A DNA stretch of 64,000 bases from JASLEW01 sp035544875 (GCA_035544875.1 DASZZP010000097.1:1-64000), one strand, 5' to 3'; counted from the first letter of the stretch, positions 8,754 through 18,780 are shown. Translations and numbers: made by a program. Notes: a model not told the origin generated them from the sequence alone.

Positions 8754-10114
8754 TGCCTGGATGGTTGCGCTGCCTCGTCGCGGTCTCGGGCCTGGCGTTG
8801 TCCGCCTGTGCCTCGGCCCCCCGCGACGCGGGCCTTGCCGGCGTGCAACGCGCTGTCGTTGCCGGCACCGGTCAGCAGGTGGTCTGGGACCCGGCGGGGG
8901 CGATCAGCGCCCCGAGCTCCGACGCCTCGATCCAGCCCCTGCTGGCGGAGCCGCTCAGCGCGGACCGCGCGGTCGAGATCGGCCTGCGCAACAACCGTGA
9001 TCTGCTCGCCACTCTCGAGAGTCTCGGCATCGCCCGCGCCGACCTGCTGCAATCGAGGACGATACGAAACCCGGTGTTCGATGACGAGCTGCGATTTCCA
9101 GGAGTCCCAGCGCGGCCGATCGAATCTGCTCTGATGCAACCGCTTTTCGATCTCCTGCGCCTCCGTGCTCGTCGGGCCGCCGGAGAGGCCGCGTTCCAGG
9201 TGACGCAGCTGCAGGTGACAGGGGCGGTGCTCGCCTTTGCCGGCGACGTGCGGAGGGACTTCTACACGGAACAAGCCGCGCGGCAGGTCCTGGCGCGCCA
9301 GACGACGATCACCGATACCGCGCGCGCCGCGGCGGAGCTGGCGCAACGGCAGCACGAGGCAGGCAACATCTCAGACCTCGATCTCGAGAGCGAGCAGGCG
9401 CGCTACGAAACCGCGAAGCTAGACCTGGCGCGTATGGCGCTCGACGAACTGCAGGCGCGCGAGCGATTGATCGCTGACCTCGGCTTGGTTGATCCCCGCA
9501 CCCCCTTGGATCTCCCGTCAGAGCTCCCGCCCATGGCACAAGAAGATCCGGCCACGACAGACCTCCAACCAGCTCTGGCCGGGCGCCTCGATCTGAAGCT
9601 GGCAAGGGCCCAATTGGAGACTGCGCGCCGCAACCTGCCCCTGGCGCGCAGCGACGTGTTTGCAGGCCTCGCGGTGGGGGTCCACCAGGATCGTGAGACG
9701 GATGGCAAGTGGACCGCCGGTCCAGGAGTGGCGCTGCCAATTCCCATCTTCGACACCGGCCGCGCTCGGCGCGCACGGGCGCTGGCGCTGATCCGGCAGG
9801 CCGAGCAGCGGCTGTACGCGCTGGACCTCGCCGGGCGCTCCGCCGCGCGCACCGCTGCCGAGCGGCTGCGCGAGGCCCGCGCTCGCGCCGAGTACCTACA
9901 CGACACCGTGGTGCCTCGCCGCCAGCGCATCCTTTCCCTCCTGCAGCTCGAGAACAACGCCATGCTGCGCGGGATCTTCGACCTGATCCGCGCGCGGCAG
10001 AACTACGACGACGCAACGCGCGAGCAGGTGCTCGCCCTGCGCGATTACTGGGTGGCGCGCACGGACCTGCAGGCCGCGCTGACCGGAGTGCGGGGCTTCT
10101 CCGTTCGCCCCTGA
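8750..10114 (+). CDS. TolC-family outer-membrane lipoprotein channel, 454 aa
   Basis: Signal peptide with lipobox LSAC, then two repeats of the outer-membrane efflux fold (long coiled-coil helices rich in Ala, Arg, Glu and Leu), typical of CusC/NodT-type proteins and of normal length. It is coupled to the preceding Met/His-rich lipoprotein but has no RND pump directly after it; a multicopper oxidase follows instead. It may serve one of the two RND systems downstream or act with the oxidase. Confidence 0.8.
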   Translation: MMPGWLRCLVAVSGLALSACASAPRDAGLAGVQRAVVAGTGQQVVWDPAGAISAPSSDASIQPLLAEPLSADRAVEIGLRNNRDLLATLESLGIARADLLQSRTIRNPVFDDELRFPGVPARPIESALMQPLFDLLRLRARRAAGEAAFQVTQLQVTGAVLAFAGDVRRDFYTEQAARQVLARQTTITDTARAAAELAQRQHEAGNISDLDLESEQARYETAKLDLARMALDELQARERLIADLGLVDPRTPLDLPSELPPMAQEDPATTDLQPALAGRLDLKLARAQLETARRNLPLARSDVFAGLAVGVHQDRETDGKWTAGPGVALPIPIFDTGRARRARALALIRQAEQRLYALDLAGRSAARTAAERLREARARAEYLHDTVVPRRQRILSLLQLENNAMLRGIFDLIRARQNYDDATREQVLALRDYWVARTDLQAALTGVRGFSVRP

Positions 10115-10174
10115 GCCGCCACCTCGGAGCCGCCTCTTCCAGCCGCGCGACCAGCCGCAGAGCAAGGAGAACGA

Positions 10175-11545
10175 ATGATCACCCGACGCAACGTCCTCTT
10201 CACCAGCATCGCTTCCCTCGTGGGGGCGGCCCTCGGCCGCCGAGCGGCGGTCGGGGGAGGCGGCGAGAGCGCGGCCACGCCCCCGCCTGCGCCTTCGCGC
10301 GCCGGCGCCTACGTCCCCGTCGTGACGCCGAACGGCAGCACGCTACCCTGGAAGTGGGAAGACGGCCGCAAGACCTTCCACCTGGTCGCGGAGCCGGTAG
10401 TGCGGGAGTTCGCTCCCGGCTTGAAGGTCAACGCCTGGGGCTACAACGGCCAGACGCCGGGACCGACGATCGAGGCCGTCGAAGGCGACCGCATCCGCAT
10501 CTACGTCGAGAACCGCCTCCCGGAGCCCACCTCGGTCCACTGGCATGGGGTGCTGCTCCCCAACGGCATGGACGGCGTGGCGGGTCTGAACCAGGCGCGC
10601 ATCGAGCCCGGTCAGACCTTCGTCTACGACTACGACGTGCGCCAGCACGGCACCAGCATGTACCACCCGCACTTCGACGAGATGGTGCAGCAGTCGCTGG
10701 GCATGATGGGCTTCCTGATCTTCCACCCCCGGCGCCCGCCACGGCGCGTCGACCGCGACTTCGCGATCTTCCTCAACGAGTGGTTCGTGAAGCCGGGCAC
10801 CTCGACACCCGACCCGACGGTAATGCTCGACTTCAACGTCTTTACCTTCAACAGCCGGGTCTTCCCTGGGACCGAGCCGCTGATCGTCCGCCGCGGTGAC
10901 CGAGTGCGGCTGCGTATCGCCAACATCAGCATGGACTCGCACCCGATCCACGTCCACGGCCACCATTTCCGCTGGACCGGCACCGACGCCGGTCCGCTGC
11001 CACAGACGGCGTGGATTCCCGAGACCAGCATCAACGTGCCCCCTGGCACCACGCGCGACATCGAGTTCATCGCCGACAATCCCGGGGACTGGGCCGTGCA
11101 CTGTCACAAGGTCCATCACACGATGAACCAGATGGGGCACAACCTGCCGATCCTTCTCGGTACCGACACCAGTGGCATCGATCAGAAGCTCGAGCAGCTC
11201 GCGCCCGGCAGCATGACCATGGGGCAGACCGGCATGGGCGACATGACGGACATGGGCAAGCCGCGCAACACATTGCTCATGGGCGGTGGCGACGGGCCAT
11301 TCGGGCAAATCTTCATGGGCGGCATGTTCACCATTCTGAAGATTCGAGAGGGGCTGCGAAGCTACGACGAGGATCCCGGCTGGTACCACCACCCACCGGG
11401 CACGTTGGCGACTGCGCTCGGCCAACGGCAAGCGATGGTGACCGGAAGGGCGGCGGGCGGGCCAGCCCTGGCGGCGGCCGGTCCGGCGGGGATCTTCGAT
11501 GCGGTTCGTCTCACCGCGTGCGGCGCCGCGCGGCCGGGGAGGTGA
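10175..11545 (+). CDS. Multicopper oxidase with Tat-like signal, 456 aa
   Basis: Periplasmic oxidase. The N-terminus TRRNVLF followed by a hydrophobic stretch looks like a twin-arginine signal. All four copper-ligand segments are present: HWHG (about 122), MYHPHF (about 162), HPIHVHGHHF (about 255) and HCHKVHHTMNQM (about 308), the last with a Met axial ligand for type 1 copper. A long Met/Gly-rich C-terminal tail follows (330-456). The known role of related enzymes is oxidation of toxic Cu(I) to Cu(II). GTG of the cytochrome c gene starts three bases after its stop. Confidence 0.9.
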   Translation: MITRRNVLFTSIASLVGAALGRRAAVGGGGESAATPPPAPSRAGAYVPVVTPNGSTLPWKWEDGRKTFHLVAEPVVREFAPGLKVNAWGYNGQTPGPTIEAVEGDRIRIYVENRLPEPTSVHWHGVLLPNGMDGVAGLNQARIEPGQTFVYDYDVRQHGTSMYHPHFDEMVQQSLGMMGFLIFHPRRPPRRVDRDFAIFLNEWFVKPGTSTPDPTVMLDFNVFTFNSRVFPGTEPLIVRRGDRVRLRIANISMDSHPIHVHGHHFRWTGTDAGPLPQTAWIPETSINVPPGTTRDIEFIADNPGDWAVHCHKVHHTMNQMGHNLPILLGTDTSGIDQKLEQLAPGSMTMGQTGMGDMTDMGKPRNTLLMGGGDGPFGQIFMGGMFTILKIREGLRSYDEDPGWYHHPPGTLATALGQRQAMVTGRAAGGPALAAAGPAGIFDAVRLTACGAARPGR

Positions 11546-11548
11546 GCT

Positions 11549-12160
11549 GTGCACCGACCCGTGAAGTTGGTCGCTCTCGCCCTCGGCATCGTCGCGGTGA
11601 CCGGGACCGCGGTTCTGCTGAGCACTCTGCGCTATGGTTTTAGCACCCATGACGAGCCGACCAGGGTGGAGGCCTTTGCCGCCCGCGGTATCCGGCACTG
11701 GTCGGTGCCTGCCGATCTGCGCGCGGCCAAGAACCCAATTCGGTTGACGCCCGCCGTGCTGTCCGACGCCCAGGCGCACTGGGCTGACCACTGCGCCTCC
11801 TGCCACGGCAACGACGGCAAGGGCAAGACTGCGATCGGGCAGCACCTCTACCCGCGGGCGCCGGACATGACGCTCGCGGAGACGCAAGAGCTCTCCGACG
11901 GAGAGCTCTTCTCGGCGATCGAAAACGGCATTCGCCTGACCGGCATGCCGGGATGGGGCGACGGTAGTGCCGACTCCGGCTACGGCAGCTGGGCGCTGGT
12001 GCACCTCATCCGACGGCTACCGCATATCACCCAGCAGGAGCTCGACGAGATGAAGCTCTTCAATCCCGTGAGCCCCGAGGAGCTCAAAGAACAGGAAGAG
12101 GAGAAGCGCTTTCTGGAGGGCGCGGGCGCGCCCTCGAAACCACACGAAGGTCATCACTGA
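11549..12160 (+). CDS. Membrane-anchored c-type cytochrome, 203 aa
   Basis: GTG start three bases after the oxidase stop. An N-terminal helix (about 5-27) anchors a single cytochrome c domain with CASCHGNDGKG (heme attachment, about residue 82) and a likely axial Met in GIRLTGMPGWG (about 133). The C-terminus is charged and ends in HEGHH. Being coupled to a multicopper oxidase suggests it exchanges electrons with it, for example in periplasmic Cu(I) oxidation; that link is inferred from gene order. Confidence 0.85.
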   Translation: MHRPVKLVALALGIVAVTGTAVLLSTLRYGFSTHDEPTRVEAFAARGIRHWSVPADLRAAKNPIRLTPAVLSDAQAHWADHCASCHGNDGKGKTAIGQHLYPRAPDMTLAETQELSDGELFSAIENGIRLTGMPGWGDGSADSGYGSWALVHLIRRLPHITQQELDEMKLFNPVSPEELKEQEEEKRFLEGAGAPSKPHEGHH

Positions 12161-12181
12161 CCAAGCAAGGAGGTAGATTCC

Positions 12182-12475
12182 GTGAAAAGCCTAATGACCG
12201 CGACCGCCTTCGTCCTGCTCAGTCTCATTCCGGCGCTGGCTCTTGCCCACGGGGGGGGCCACGTCATGGGCACGGTGACGGCTGTCCAGGCCGACCACTT
12301 CGACGTGAAGACCGCCGACGGCAAGGTCGTCTCGGTGCCGATCACCAAGGACACGAAGTACTTCAGAGGCCACAACGATCCTGCAACGGCTGCTGACGTG
12401 AAGGTTGATGTTCGCGTCGCGGTCCACCTCGGCAAGGACAAGACTGCGGAAGAAGTGCATCTTGCGCCGAAGTGA
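12182..12475 (+). CDS. Small periplasmic beta-barrel-like protein (DUF5666/CusF-like), 97 aa
   Basis: GTG start with an excellent ribosome site (AAGGAGGT seven bases upstream). A cleavable signal peptide is followed by AHGGGHVMGTVTAV and alternating short beta strands, as in small OB-fold or DUF5666-type periplasmic proteins. The His-rich mature N-terminus could bind copper. CusF itself has a W-M-H-M site that I do not see, so a CusF role is only a possibility. It closes the oxidase-cytochrome group. Confidence 0.6.
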   Translation: MKSLMTATAFVLLSLIPALALAHGGGHVMGTVTAVQADHFDVKTADGKVVSVPITKDTKYFRGHNDPATAADVKVDVRVAVHLGKDKTAEEVHLAPK

Positions 12476-12819
12476 AACGAGCCGCCCCTTCGGCGGATGT
12501 CGAAGCTGTCCCGACGGGCGAAAGCGAACGAGGCGCCGGCGGTAGGACATCACCGTGCTCGTCTTCGACATCGCGCCGTCCCGGAAGGCCCAGGCTCAAG
12601 CCACGGATCTCCGCTGGCGGCTCCAAAGCTCGAAATTGCCAATTACCGCCGCGAGTACGAACGGCGGCCTACGAAGCTCGAGACCGGAGGATGCACTGAA
12701 GAGGATGCACTGAAGCGGATGGCCCGGTTCGGGGTGATCCCCGCGTACTGCCCAGAGCCGCGAGGGAGCCGCCGATGGCTCCGGTCCTGGAACCTGCCCA
12801 AAATTTCGGAGGAGGTCTC
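12476..12819. other. 344-base gene-free stretch
   Basis: No gene is supported. It contains a short hairpin just after the preceding stop (CCGCC/GGCGG at 12482-12496), a perfect 10-base inverted repeat (12496-12505 with 12563-12572) and an exact tandem duplication of 14 bases (12687-12714). The last 30 bases carry the ribosome site of the next gene. Confidence 0.5.
12687..12714 (+). repeat. Exact 14-base tandem duplication
   Basis: GAGGATGCACTGAA occurs twice back to back with no mismatch, in non-coding DNA between two copper modules. This is a fresh slippage-type duplication. Confidence 0.9.
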
Positions 12820-14214
12820 GTGAAACTGGTCGTCCCGAAGGCTGCTCTCGTTGTTGTCGTCCTTGCCACAGCGGTGGCGCCCGTCCCAGTTCGAGCGACT
12901 GAATCACCGGTTCAGGCAGCGGAGGATCCACTACTGGCGTCGCTCATCGAAGAGGGTCTCGCGCAGAACCCTGGGGTGATTGCCGCGAGAGAAGGCCTGA
13001 CAGCGGCCCGATCTCGACCCGATCAGGCGCGCTCGCTTGCCAACCCCATGTTATCTCTTAACTACACGAATGACGGTTGGTCACCGAGTCTTGGATCTCA
13101 AAGCATGACGACGCTGGCCTTCATGGGCAGTCAGGACCTTCCGTATCCGGGGAAGCGACAGTTGCGCGGTGACATTGCGTCCCGTGAAGCCGAGCAGTCG
13201 GAGCAGCAACTGCAGCGTGTGAGGCTCGCCATTGCGGCGAACATCAAACGCGCCTACTACGGGCTCATCCTTGGTCGCGAGCTCCTGGACGTGACCCGAG
13301 ACCAGGCAGAGATCTGGACGCAGACCGAGGCCATCGCTCGGGGACGGTACGCCCTCGGCCAAGGGGCGCAGCAGGACGTACTGCGGGTGCAGATCGAGGT
13401 CACCCGGATCGAGGAGCTCCGAGCCGAGCAGCAAGCGGAGGTGGAGATCCGCCTTGCCGAGCTCAACCGGCTACTCAATCGACCTGTGTCAACGCCCCAG
13501 GAAGCGCCCGCATCCCTGACCCTGAGGCCCGTGACGGAGAGACTGGACGAGCTGGTTCGGCGTCTGGGCGGCATCAGTCCCGAGGCCAAGAGTGCGGGAG
13601 TGGGCATCGCCAAGGCAGGGCTCAGCGTGGCCCTGGCACGAAAGGAGTTCAAGCCCGACTTCAGCGTGCAGGCAGGGTATATGAATCGCGGAGGCCTCGA
13701 TCCAATGTGGCAGGCCGGGGTCGGTGTGTCGGTTCCCCTCTACCGCAGGAGGCTTGCGAGCGGCTTGGCCGAAGCGGAGGCGCAGCTCAGGGCCAGCGAG
13801 CGCCTAGCCGAGGCAGTCAAGCTGCAGCTAAGATTCCGCACGCAAGAGCGTTTCGCGCAGCTCCAGGCAGAGGAGCGCATTGCAGAGTTCTATGGGCAAG
13901 GGGTCGTCCCACAGGATCAAATGTCCGTTGAGGCCGCTGTGGCCAACTACCAGACCGGAAAAGTGCCCTTCATAGCCGTTCTCGAGGCCGTGACCACCCT
14001 CTACAACGATCGGGCGAGGTATCTCCGCGTTGTGGCGAGCCACGAGAGCACCCGCGCGAGCCTCGAGGAAGGCAGCCTCGAGGGCACCTCGCAGATGACG
14101 TCTGTTGGGGCGGGGGGAATGCAACCGGTCGGTGCTAGCGCGCCCGGCATGGCCACCGGGGCAACCGCAGGCGGCGCCTCGATGGGAGGAGCAGGCTCCA
14201 CGGGGAATCGCTGA
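12820..14214 (+). CDS. cusC: CusC-like outer-membrane factor (TolC family), 464 aa
   Basis: Outer-membrane channel of the first complete HME-RND system. GTG 12820 is chosen because GGAGG sits four bases upstream and the signal peptide begins there (MKLVVPKAAL..., cut after VRA); an in-frame ATG at 12775 would add 15 residues without a ribosome site. The body shows two outer-membrane efflux repeats with PYPGKR and NRGGLDPMW segments typical of metal-efflux members. The C-terminal tail is Met/Gly-rich (MTSVGAGGM, PGMATG). Its stop TGA shares a base with the ATG of the adaptor gene. Confidence 0.85.
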   Translation: MKLVVPKAALVVVVLATAVAPVPVRATESPVQAAEDPLLASLIEEGLAQNPGVIAAREGLTAARSRPDQARSLANPMLSLNYTNDGWSPSLGSQSMTTLAFMGSQDLPYPGKRQLRGDIASREAEQSEQQLQRVRLAIAANIKRAYYGLILGRELLDVTRDQAEIWTQTEAIARGRYALGQGAQQDVLRVQIEVTRIEELRAEQQAEVEIRLAELNRLLNRPVSTPQEAPASLTLRPVTERLDELVRRLGGISPEAKSAGVGIAKAGLSVALARKEFKPDFSVQAGYMNRGGLDPMWQAGVGVSVPLYRRRLASGLAEAEAQLRASERLAEAVKLQLRFRTQERFAQLQAEERIAEFYGQGVVPQDQMSVEAAVANYQTGKVPFIAVLEAVTTLYNDRARYLRVVASHESTRASLEEGSLEGTSQMTSVGAGGMQPVGASAPGMATGATAGGASMGGAGSTGNR

Positions 14215-15551
14215 TGACTCACGATAACCGTCCGTCCCGATCAGGCGCGAGCTCCTCATCAAGCGCGTCACGTCTGATTCCATACGCGCTGACTGCGGTA
14301 GTGTCGATCGGCGTGGGCATCGCCATCGCATTCATCTGGTTTCGATCAGTGAAGCCATCCACACCGACCGCACAAGGCGCCGCCAGTGGCCTTTCCAGCA
14401 GGCCCAAGATGGAGCAGAGCTCCGCGAGCAAGCGCCGGCCGGCCGGAGGCGCAAAAGCAGTATACATCTCTCCGCAGCGGCAGCAGCTCATCGGTGTCCG
14501 CACGGCAGCGATCGGGCAACGGCAGCTGGACACCACGATCCGGACGGTCGGCACGATCGTCTACGACGAGACACGTGTCGCGGAAATCCATACAAGGATT
14601 TCCGGGTGGATTGACCGGGTCTACGTCGACTCCGTCGGGAAACCGGTCCGTCGCAATGAGCCGCTCTTCACGGTATACAGCCCCGAGCTGGTGTCGACGG
14701 AGAACGAATTCCTCCTCGCCTTGAAGAGCAAGACCCAACTCGAGGGGAGCAGCGTGCCGGCGACCCGAGCCGCTGCCGAGTCGCTCCTCGCAGCCGCCCA
14801 CGATCGGCTGAGGTTGTGGGACATTCCCGAGGAGCACATCAAGGAGCTGGAACAAACGGGGCGGGTTGTAAGGGCCTTGATGCTCCACTCTCCGTTTGCC
14901 GGCGTCGTCCTGGAACGGAAGGCCTTTCCGGGTCAGTACGTCACTCCGGAAATGGCCCTCTTCAGGATCGCGGACCTTTCGAGGATTTGGGTCCTGGGCA
15001 GCGTATTCGAGTACGAGTTACCCCTTGTCAAGGTGGGGCAGGACGCAGAGATCAGGTTCCCATACGGCGAGGCGACTTCGACGCTCAGGGGAAAGATCAC
15101 CTTCATCTACCCGGACATCGACCCGCAGACGCGACGCGCACGGGTCCGAGCGGAGTTCCCGAACCCTCAATTGAGGCTCAAGCCCGAGACGTACGTGACC
15201 GTCCTGATCCGCACCGGCGGGGGCCACGAGTTGGCGATTCCGAAGGAAGCCGTCATCGACACCGGTGCGAAACGGTACGCACTCTTGGCCCTGCCGAGCG
15301 GCTACTTCGAACCGCGCGAGATCCAGGTGGGCGAACAGTCCAACGAATTCTACCGGCTCATCGGTGGTCTCAAGGAAGGCGACCGGATCGTGACATCATC
15401 CCAGTTTCTCGTGGACTCCGAGAGCAACCTAAAGGCTGCGATGCAATCGATGGCCGCCATGCCCGGGATGGACGTGAAACCGGCTGGAGGAGATATGAAG
15501 GGGATGGACATGCCCGCCCAGCCGCCGCCGACGCCCAACCCCGAACGGTGA
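14214..15551 (+). CDS. cusB: RND periplasmic adaptor (CusB-like), 445 aa
   Basis: Membrane-fusion protein linking the RND pump to the outer-membrane channel. A single N-terminal helix (about 25-45) acts as anchor; the barrel-sandwich halves (ISGWIDRVYVDSVGKPV... and SPFAGVVLERKAFPGQ) flank a coiled-coil hairpin, followed by beta-barrel and membrane-proximal domains. The tail is Met-rich (MPGMDVK, MKGMDMP), suiting Cu/Ag. It sits between cusC and cusA with a one-base overlap and a ten-base gap. Confidence 0.9.
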   Translation: MTHDNRPSRSGASSSSSASRLIPYALTAVVSIGVGIAIAFIWFRSVKPSTPTAQGAASGLSSRPKMEQSSASKRRPAGGAKAVYISPQRQQLIGVRTAAIGQRQLDTTIRTVGTIVYDETRVAEIHTRISGWIDRVYVDSVGKPVRRNEPLFTVYSPELVSTENEFLLALKSKTQLEGSSVPATRAAAESLLAAAHDRLRLWDIPEEHIKELEQTGRVVRALMLHSPFAGVVLERKAFPGQYVTPEMALFRIADLSRIWVLGSVFEYELPLVKVGQDAEIRFPYGEATSTLRGKITFIYPDIDPQTRRARVRAEFPNPQLRLKPETYVTVLIRTGGGHELAIPKEAVIDTGAKRYALLALPSGYFEPREIQVGEQSNEFYRLIGGLKEGDRIVTSSQFLVDSESNLKAAMQSMAAMPGMDVKPAGGDMKGMDMPAQPPPTPNPER

Positions 15552-15561
15552 CGGAGGACAC

Positions 15562-18500
15562 GTGATCGAGAGACTGATCGCCTTCAGCGCCCGCAACGCC
15601 TTCATCGTCGTTCTCCTGATCGTCGGCATCGTGGGAGGCGGGGTATGGGCGATCAAGCTGACTCCGATCGATGCCATCCCGGATCTCTCGGACGTTCAAG
15701 TGATCGTCTCGGCGGACTGGGAGGGTCGTAGCCCCAACCTGGTCGAGGATCAGGTCGTGTATCCGATCGTGACCGCCCTCATCTCGGCGCCGAAAGTCAA
15801 GGTTGTCCGCGGTTTCTCCTACTTCGATGTGGGCTTCGTCTACGTGGTTTTCGAGGATGGCACTGATCCTTATTGGGCAAGGACCCGGGTGCTGGAATAC
15901 CTGAACGGCCTGCAGGGGCGCCTGCCTGCCGGTGTTCAGCCAGTTCTGGGCCCGGACGCCTCGGGCGTGGGCTGGGGCTTCGAGTACGCCCTCGTCGACC
16001 GGAGCGGTAAGTCCGATCTCGCGCGTCTCCGGACGCTCAATGACTGGTATGTACAGTACTGGGTCCGCAGTATCAAGGGCGTAGCCGAAGTCGCTCCGGT
16101 TGGCGGCTATGTGAAGCAGTATCAGATCGAGATCGACCCTAACGCGCTGCTGTCCTACAACCTTCCGCTGGACCGCGTGGTGGACGCCGTCCGCAAGAGC
16201 AACAACGACGTCGGGGGCCGCGTGGTCGAGTGGACAGGGCGCGAGTACATGGTCCGAGGCCGCGGCTACATCGGGAGCGTGGCCGACCTCGAGAGCGTCA
16301 GCCTCGGTGCGAAGCCTGACGGGACACCGATCTTGGTCAAGAACGTCGCGCGCGTCCATATCGGTTCCGACATGCGGCGGGGCGTCGCCGACCTGAACGG
16401 CGAAGGGGACGTCGCCGGCGGGATCGTGGTGATCCGCTCCGGGGTGGACACTTACGGCGTCATCCAGGACATCAAGAAAGCCGTCAAGGAGAAGATCCAA
16501 CCGGCCCTCCCCAAGGGCGTCGAGTTCGTAACGACCTACGACCGCTCGGATCTCATCGGGCGGTCCATCGCAAATCTCAAAGGGAAACTGATCGAGGAAA
16601 TGATCATCGTTTCCCTGGTGTGCATCGTGTTTCTCTGGCACTTCCGGAGCGCCCTTGTGGCGATCCTCACGTTGCCCCTCTCGATCCTCCTGTCCTTCAT
16701 GGCCATGCGTTATTTCAACGTGGGCTCGAACATCATGAGTTTGGGCGGAATAGCTATCGCCATTGGCGCCATGATCGATGCAGCGATCATCATGATCGAA
16801 AATGCGCATAAGCACATTGAGCACGCCGCGCCTGAGAGGCCGCGGCGCGACGTTCTGATCGAGGCCGCACAGGAAGTGGGCCGGCCGCTGTTCTTCTCGC
16901 TGCTGATCATCACGGTGTCGTTCTTGCCCATCTTCACGCTGGAAGCGCAGGAGGGCCGGCTTTTCAAGCCACTGGCCTTCACCAAGACCTTTTCGATGGG
17001 CTTCGCGGCGCTCACATCCGTGCTGGTGGTCCCATTTCTCATGGTCCTCTTCATCCGGGGAAGGATCGCTCCGGAGGAGAAGAACCCGGTCAACCGGTTT
17101 CTCATCTGGGCATACCACCCCTTCGTGCGTTTCGTGCTCCGGCATCGGATCTTGACGCTCTGTGCCGGAGCCCTTCTCATGGCGAGCACGGTTCTAGTGT
17201 TTCTGAGACTCGGATCGGAGTTCATGCCGCCGCTCTACGAGGGGTCGCTGCTCTACATGCCGATCACCCTGCCGGGAGCCTCGATCCAGACCGCCCAGCA
17301 GATCCTGACCACACAGGACAAGATCATCAAGCAGGTGCCCGAGGTCGCATCGGTCTTCGGCAAGGCTGGCCGCGCACTCTCAGCGACGGACCCGGCGCCT
17401 CCCGAGATGATCGAGACGGTCATCAACCTGAAGCCCGAGAAGGATTGGCGGCCGGGCATGACCGCCGCGACACTCGAGGCCGAGCTGGACAGGCTCGTCC
17501 GCCTCCCCGGCGTCGCCAACGCGTGGACGATGCCGATCAAGGCGCGAGTGGACATGCTCTCGACAGGAATCCGGACGCCAGTCGGGGTGAAGATCTTCGG
17601 GCCCACGCTCGAGAAGATCAATGACATCGGATCGCAAATCGAGGGCGCTCTCGGCGGCGTAAGGGGCACCCGCAACGTCTTCGCGGAGCGCGTCACGGGC
17701 GGGTACTACATCGACTTCAAGATCAGGCGAGAGGACATCGCAAGGTATGGCCTAACCGTTCAGGACGTGCAGATGGTGATCGAGTCGGCCATCGGTGGCA
17801 CCAACATCACCACGACCATCGAAGGGCGGGAACGCTACCCGGTAAACGTACGCTACCAAAGCTACTACCGGACCGATGTAAACACGCTCAAGCGGACGCT
17901 CATCGCCACGCCCGGAGGTGCGCAGATCCCTATCGCGCAGGTGGCCGACATCGAGCTGACCACTGGCCCCACCGTCATTCGGACCGAGCAGGCCCAGCTA
18001 CTCGGTTACGTCTACGTGGACGTCGCGGACCGCGACATCGGGAGCTACGTCGACGAGGCGAAGCGGGTGGTCAGCCAGATGGTGAAGCTGCCCGAGGGGT
18101 ACTCCCTGGAATGGAGCGGTCAGTACGAGTACATGCTCCGGGCGAAGGAGCGTCTCAAGCTCGTGATCCCAGTGACCTTGCTGCTCGTCGTCGTGCTGCT
18201 CTATTTCAGCACAGGAAATGTCGCCAAGATTGCGATCGTGCTCTTGGCCGTGCCCTTTTCGCTGGTCGGAGCGTTCTGGCTCATCTGGATGCTCGGCTAC
18301 AACCTGAGCGTGGCTGTCTGGGTCGGCATCATCGCGCTTGCTGGCGTCGACGCAGAAACGGGAGTGGTGATGCTCCTCTACCTCGACAATGCCTACGATC
18401 GATTCAAGGCGGCAGGCCGGATGAACAGTCTTGAAGATCTGCAGGAAGCCGTCGAGGACGGGGCCGTCAAGCGAATTCGGCCAAAGATGATGACGGTGAT

Positions 18501-18690
18501 GGCGATCCTCCTGGGCCTCTTGCCGATCATGTGGAGTCACGGTGCGGGATCGGACGTGATGAAGAGAATCGCCGCGCCGATGGTCGGTGGCGTCGTCACC
18601 TCCTTCGCGCTCGAGCTCCTGATCTACCCGGTGATCTTCACGCTGTGGAGGTGGTACGGGGAGGTGCGGCATAAGGCGGCTGCCAAATAG
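15562..18690 (+). CDS. cusA: Heavy-metal-efflux RND pump (CusA-like), 1042 aa
   Basis: Proton-driven inner-membrane pump of the HME-RND family. The expected landmarks are present: TPIDAIPDLSDVQV after helix 1, DGTDPYWARTRVLEYL, GGIAIAIGAMIDAAI in helix 4, and MPIKARVDMLSTGIRTPVG in the periplasmic cleft, which carries conserved Met positions. Length is normal. The GTG start follows GGAGG by four bases. With cusC and cusB it forms a full tripartite Cu(I)/Ag(I) exporter. Confidence 0.95.
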   Translation: MIERLIAFSARNAFIVVLLIVGIVGGGVWAIKLTPIDAIPDLSDVQVIVSADWEGRSPNLVEDQVVYPIVTALISAPKVKVVRGFSYFDVGFVYVVFEDGTDPYWARTRVLEYLNGLQGRLPAGVQPVLGPDASGVGWGFEYALVDRSGKSDLARLRTLNDWYVQYWVRSIKGVAEVAPVGGYVKQYQIEIDPNALLSYNLPLDRVVDAVRKSNNDVGGRVVEWTGREYMVRGRGYIGSVADLESVSLGAKPDGTPILVKNVARVHIGSDMRRGVADLNGEGDVAGGIVVIRSGVDTYGVIQDIKKAVKEKIQPALPKGVEFVTTYDRSDLIGRSIANLKGKLIEEMIIVSLVCIVFLWHFRSALVAILTLPLSILLSFMAMRYFNVGSNIMSLGGIAIAIGAMIDAAIIMIENAHKHIEHAAPERPRRDVLIEAAQEVGRPLFFSLLIITVSFLPIFTLEAQEGRLFKPLAFTKTFSMGFAALTSVLVVPFLMVLFIRGRIAPEEKNPVNRFLIWAYHPFVRFVLRHRILTLCAGALLMASTVLVFLRLGSEFMPPLYEGSLLYMPITLPGASIQTAQQILTTQDKIIKQVPEVASVFGKAGRALSATDPAPPEMIETVINLKPEKDWRPGMTAATLEAELDRLVRLPGVANAWTMPIKARVDMLSTGIRTPVGVKIFGPTLEKINDIGSQIEGALGGVRGTRNVFAERVTGGYYIDFKIRREDIARYGLTVQDVQMVIESAIGGTNITTTIEGRERYPVNVRYQSYYRTDVNTLKRTLIATPGGAQIPIAQVADIELTTGPTVIRTEQAQLLGYVYVDVADRDIGSYVDEAKRVVSQMVKLPEGYSLEWSGQYEYMLRAKERLKLVIPVTLLLVVVLLYFSTGNVAKIAIVLLAVPFSLVGAFWLIWMLGYNLSVAVWVGIIALAGVDAETGVVMLLYLDNAYDRFKAAGRMNSLEDLQEAVEDGAVKRIRPKMMTVMAILLGLLPIMWSHGAGSDVMKRIAAPMVGGVVTSFALELLIYPVIFTLWRWYGEVRHKAAAK

Positions 18691-18780
18691 GCCTTGCCGG
18701 ATGGGAGAATACCTCGGAAACGAAGAGGGACTCGGCGTGGTGAGCGCGACCATTCCATCATGAGGACGGGAGGGAAGGCC

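Noticed and set aside
12496..12572. 10-base inverted repeat as a mobile-element end
   Set aside because: No transposase, no target-site duplication, arms only 57 bases apart.
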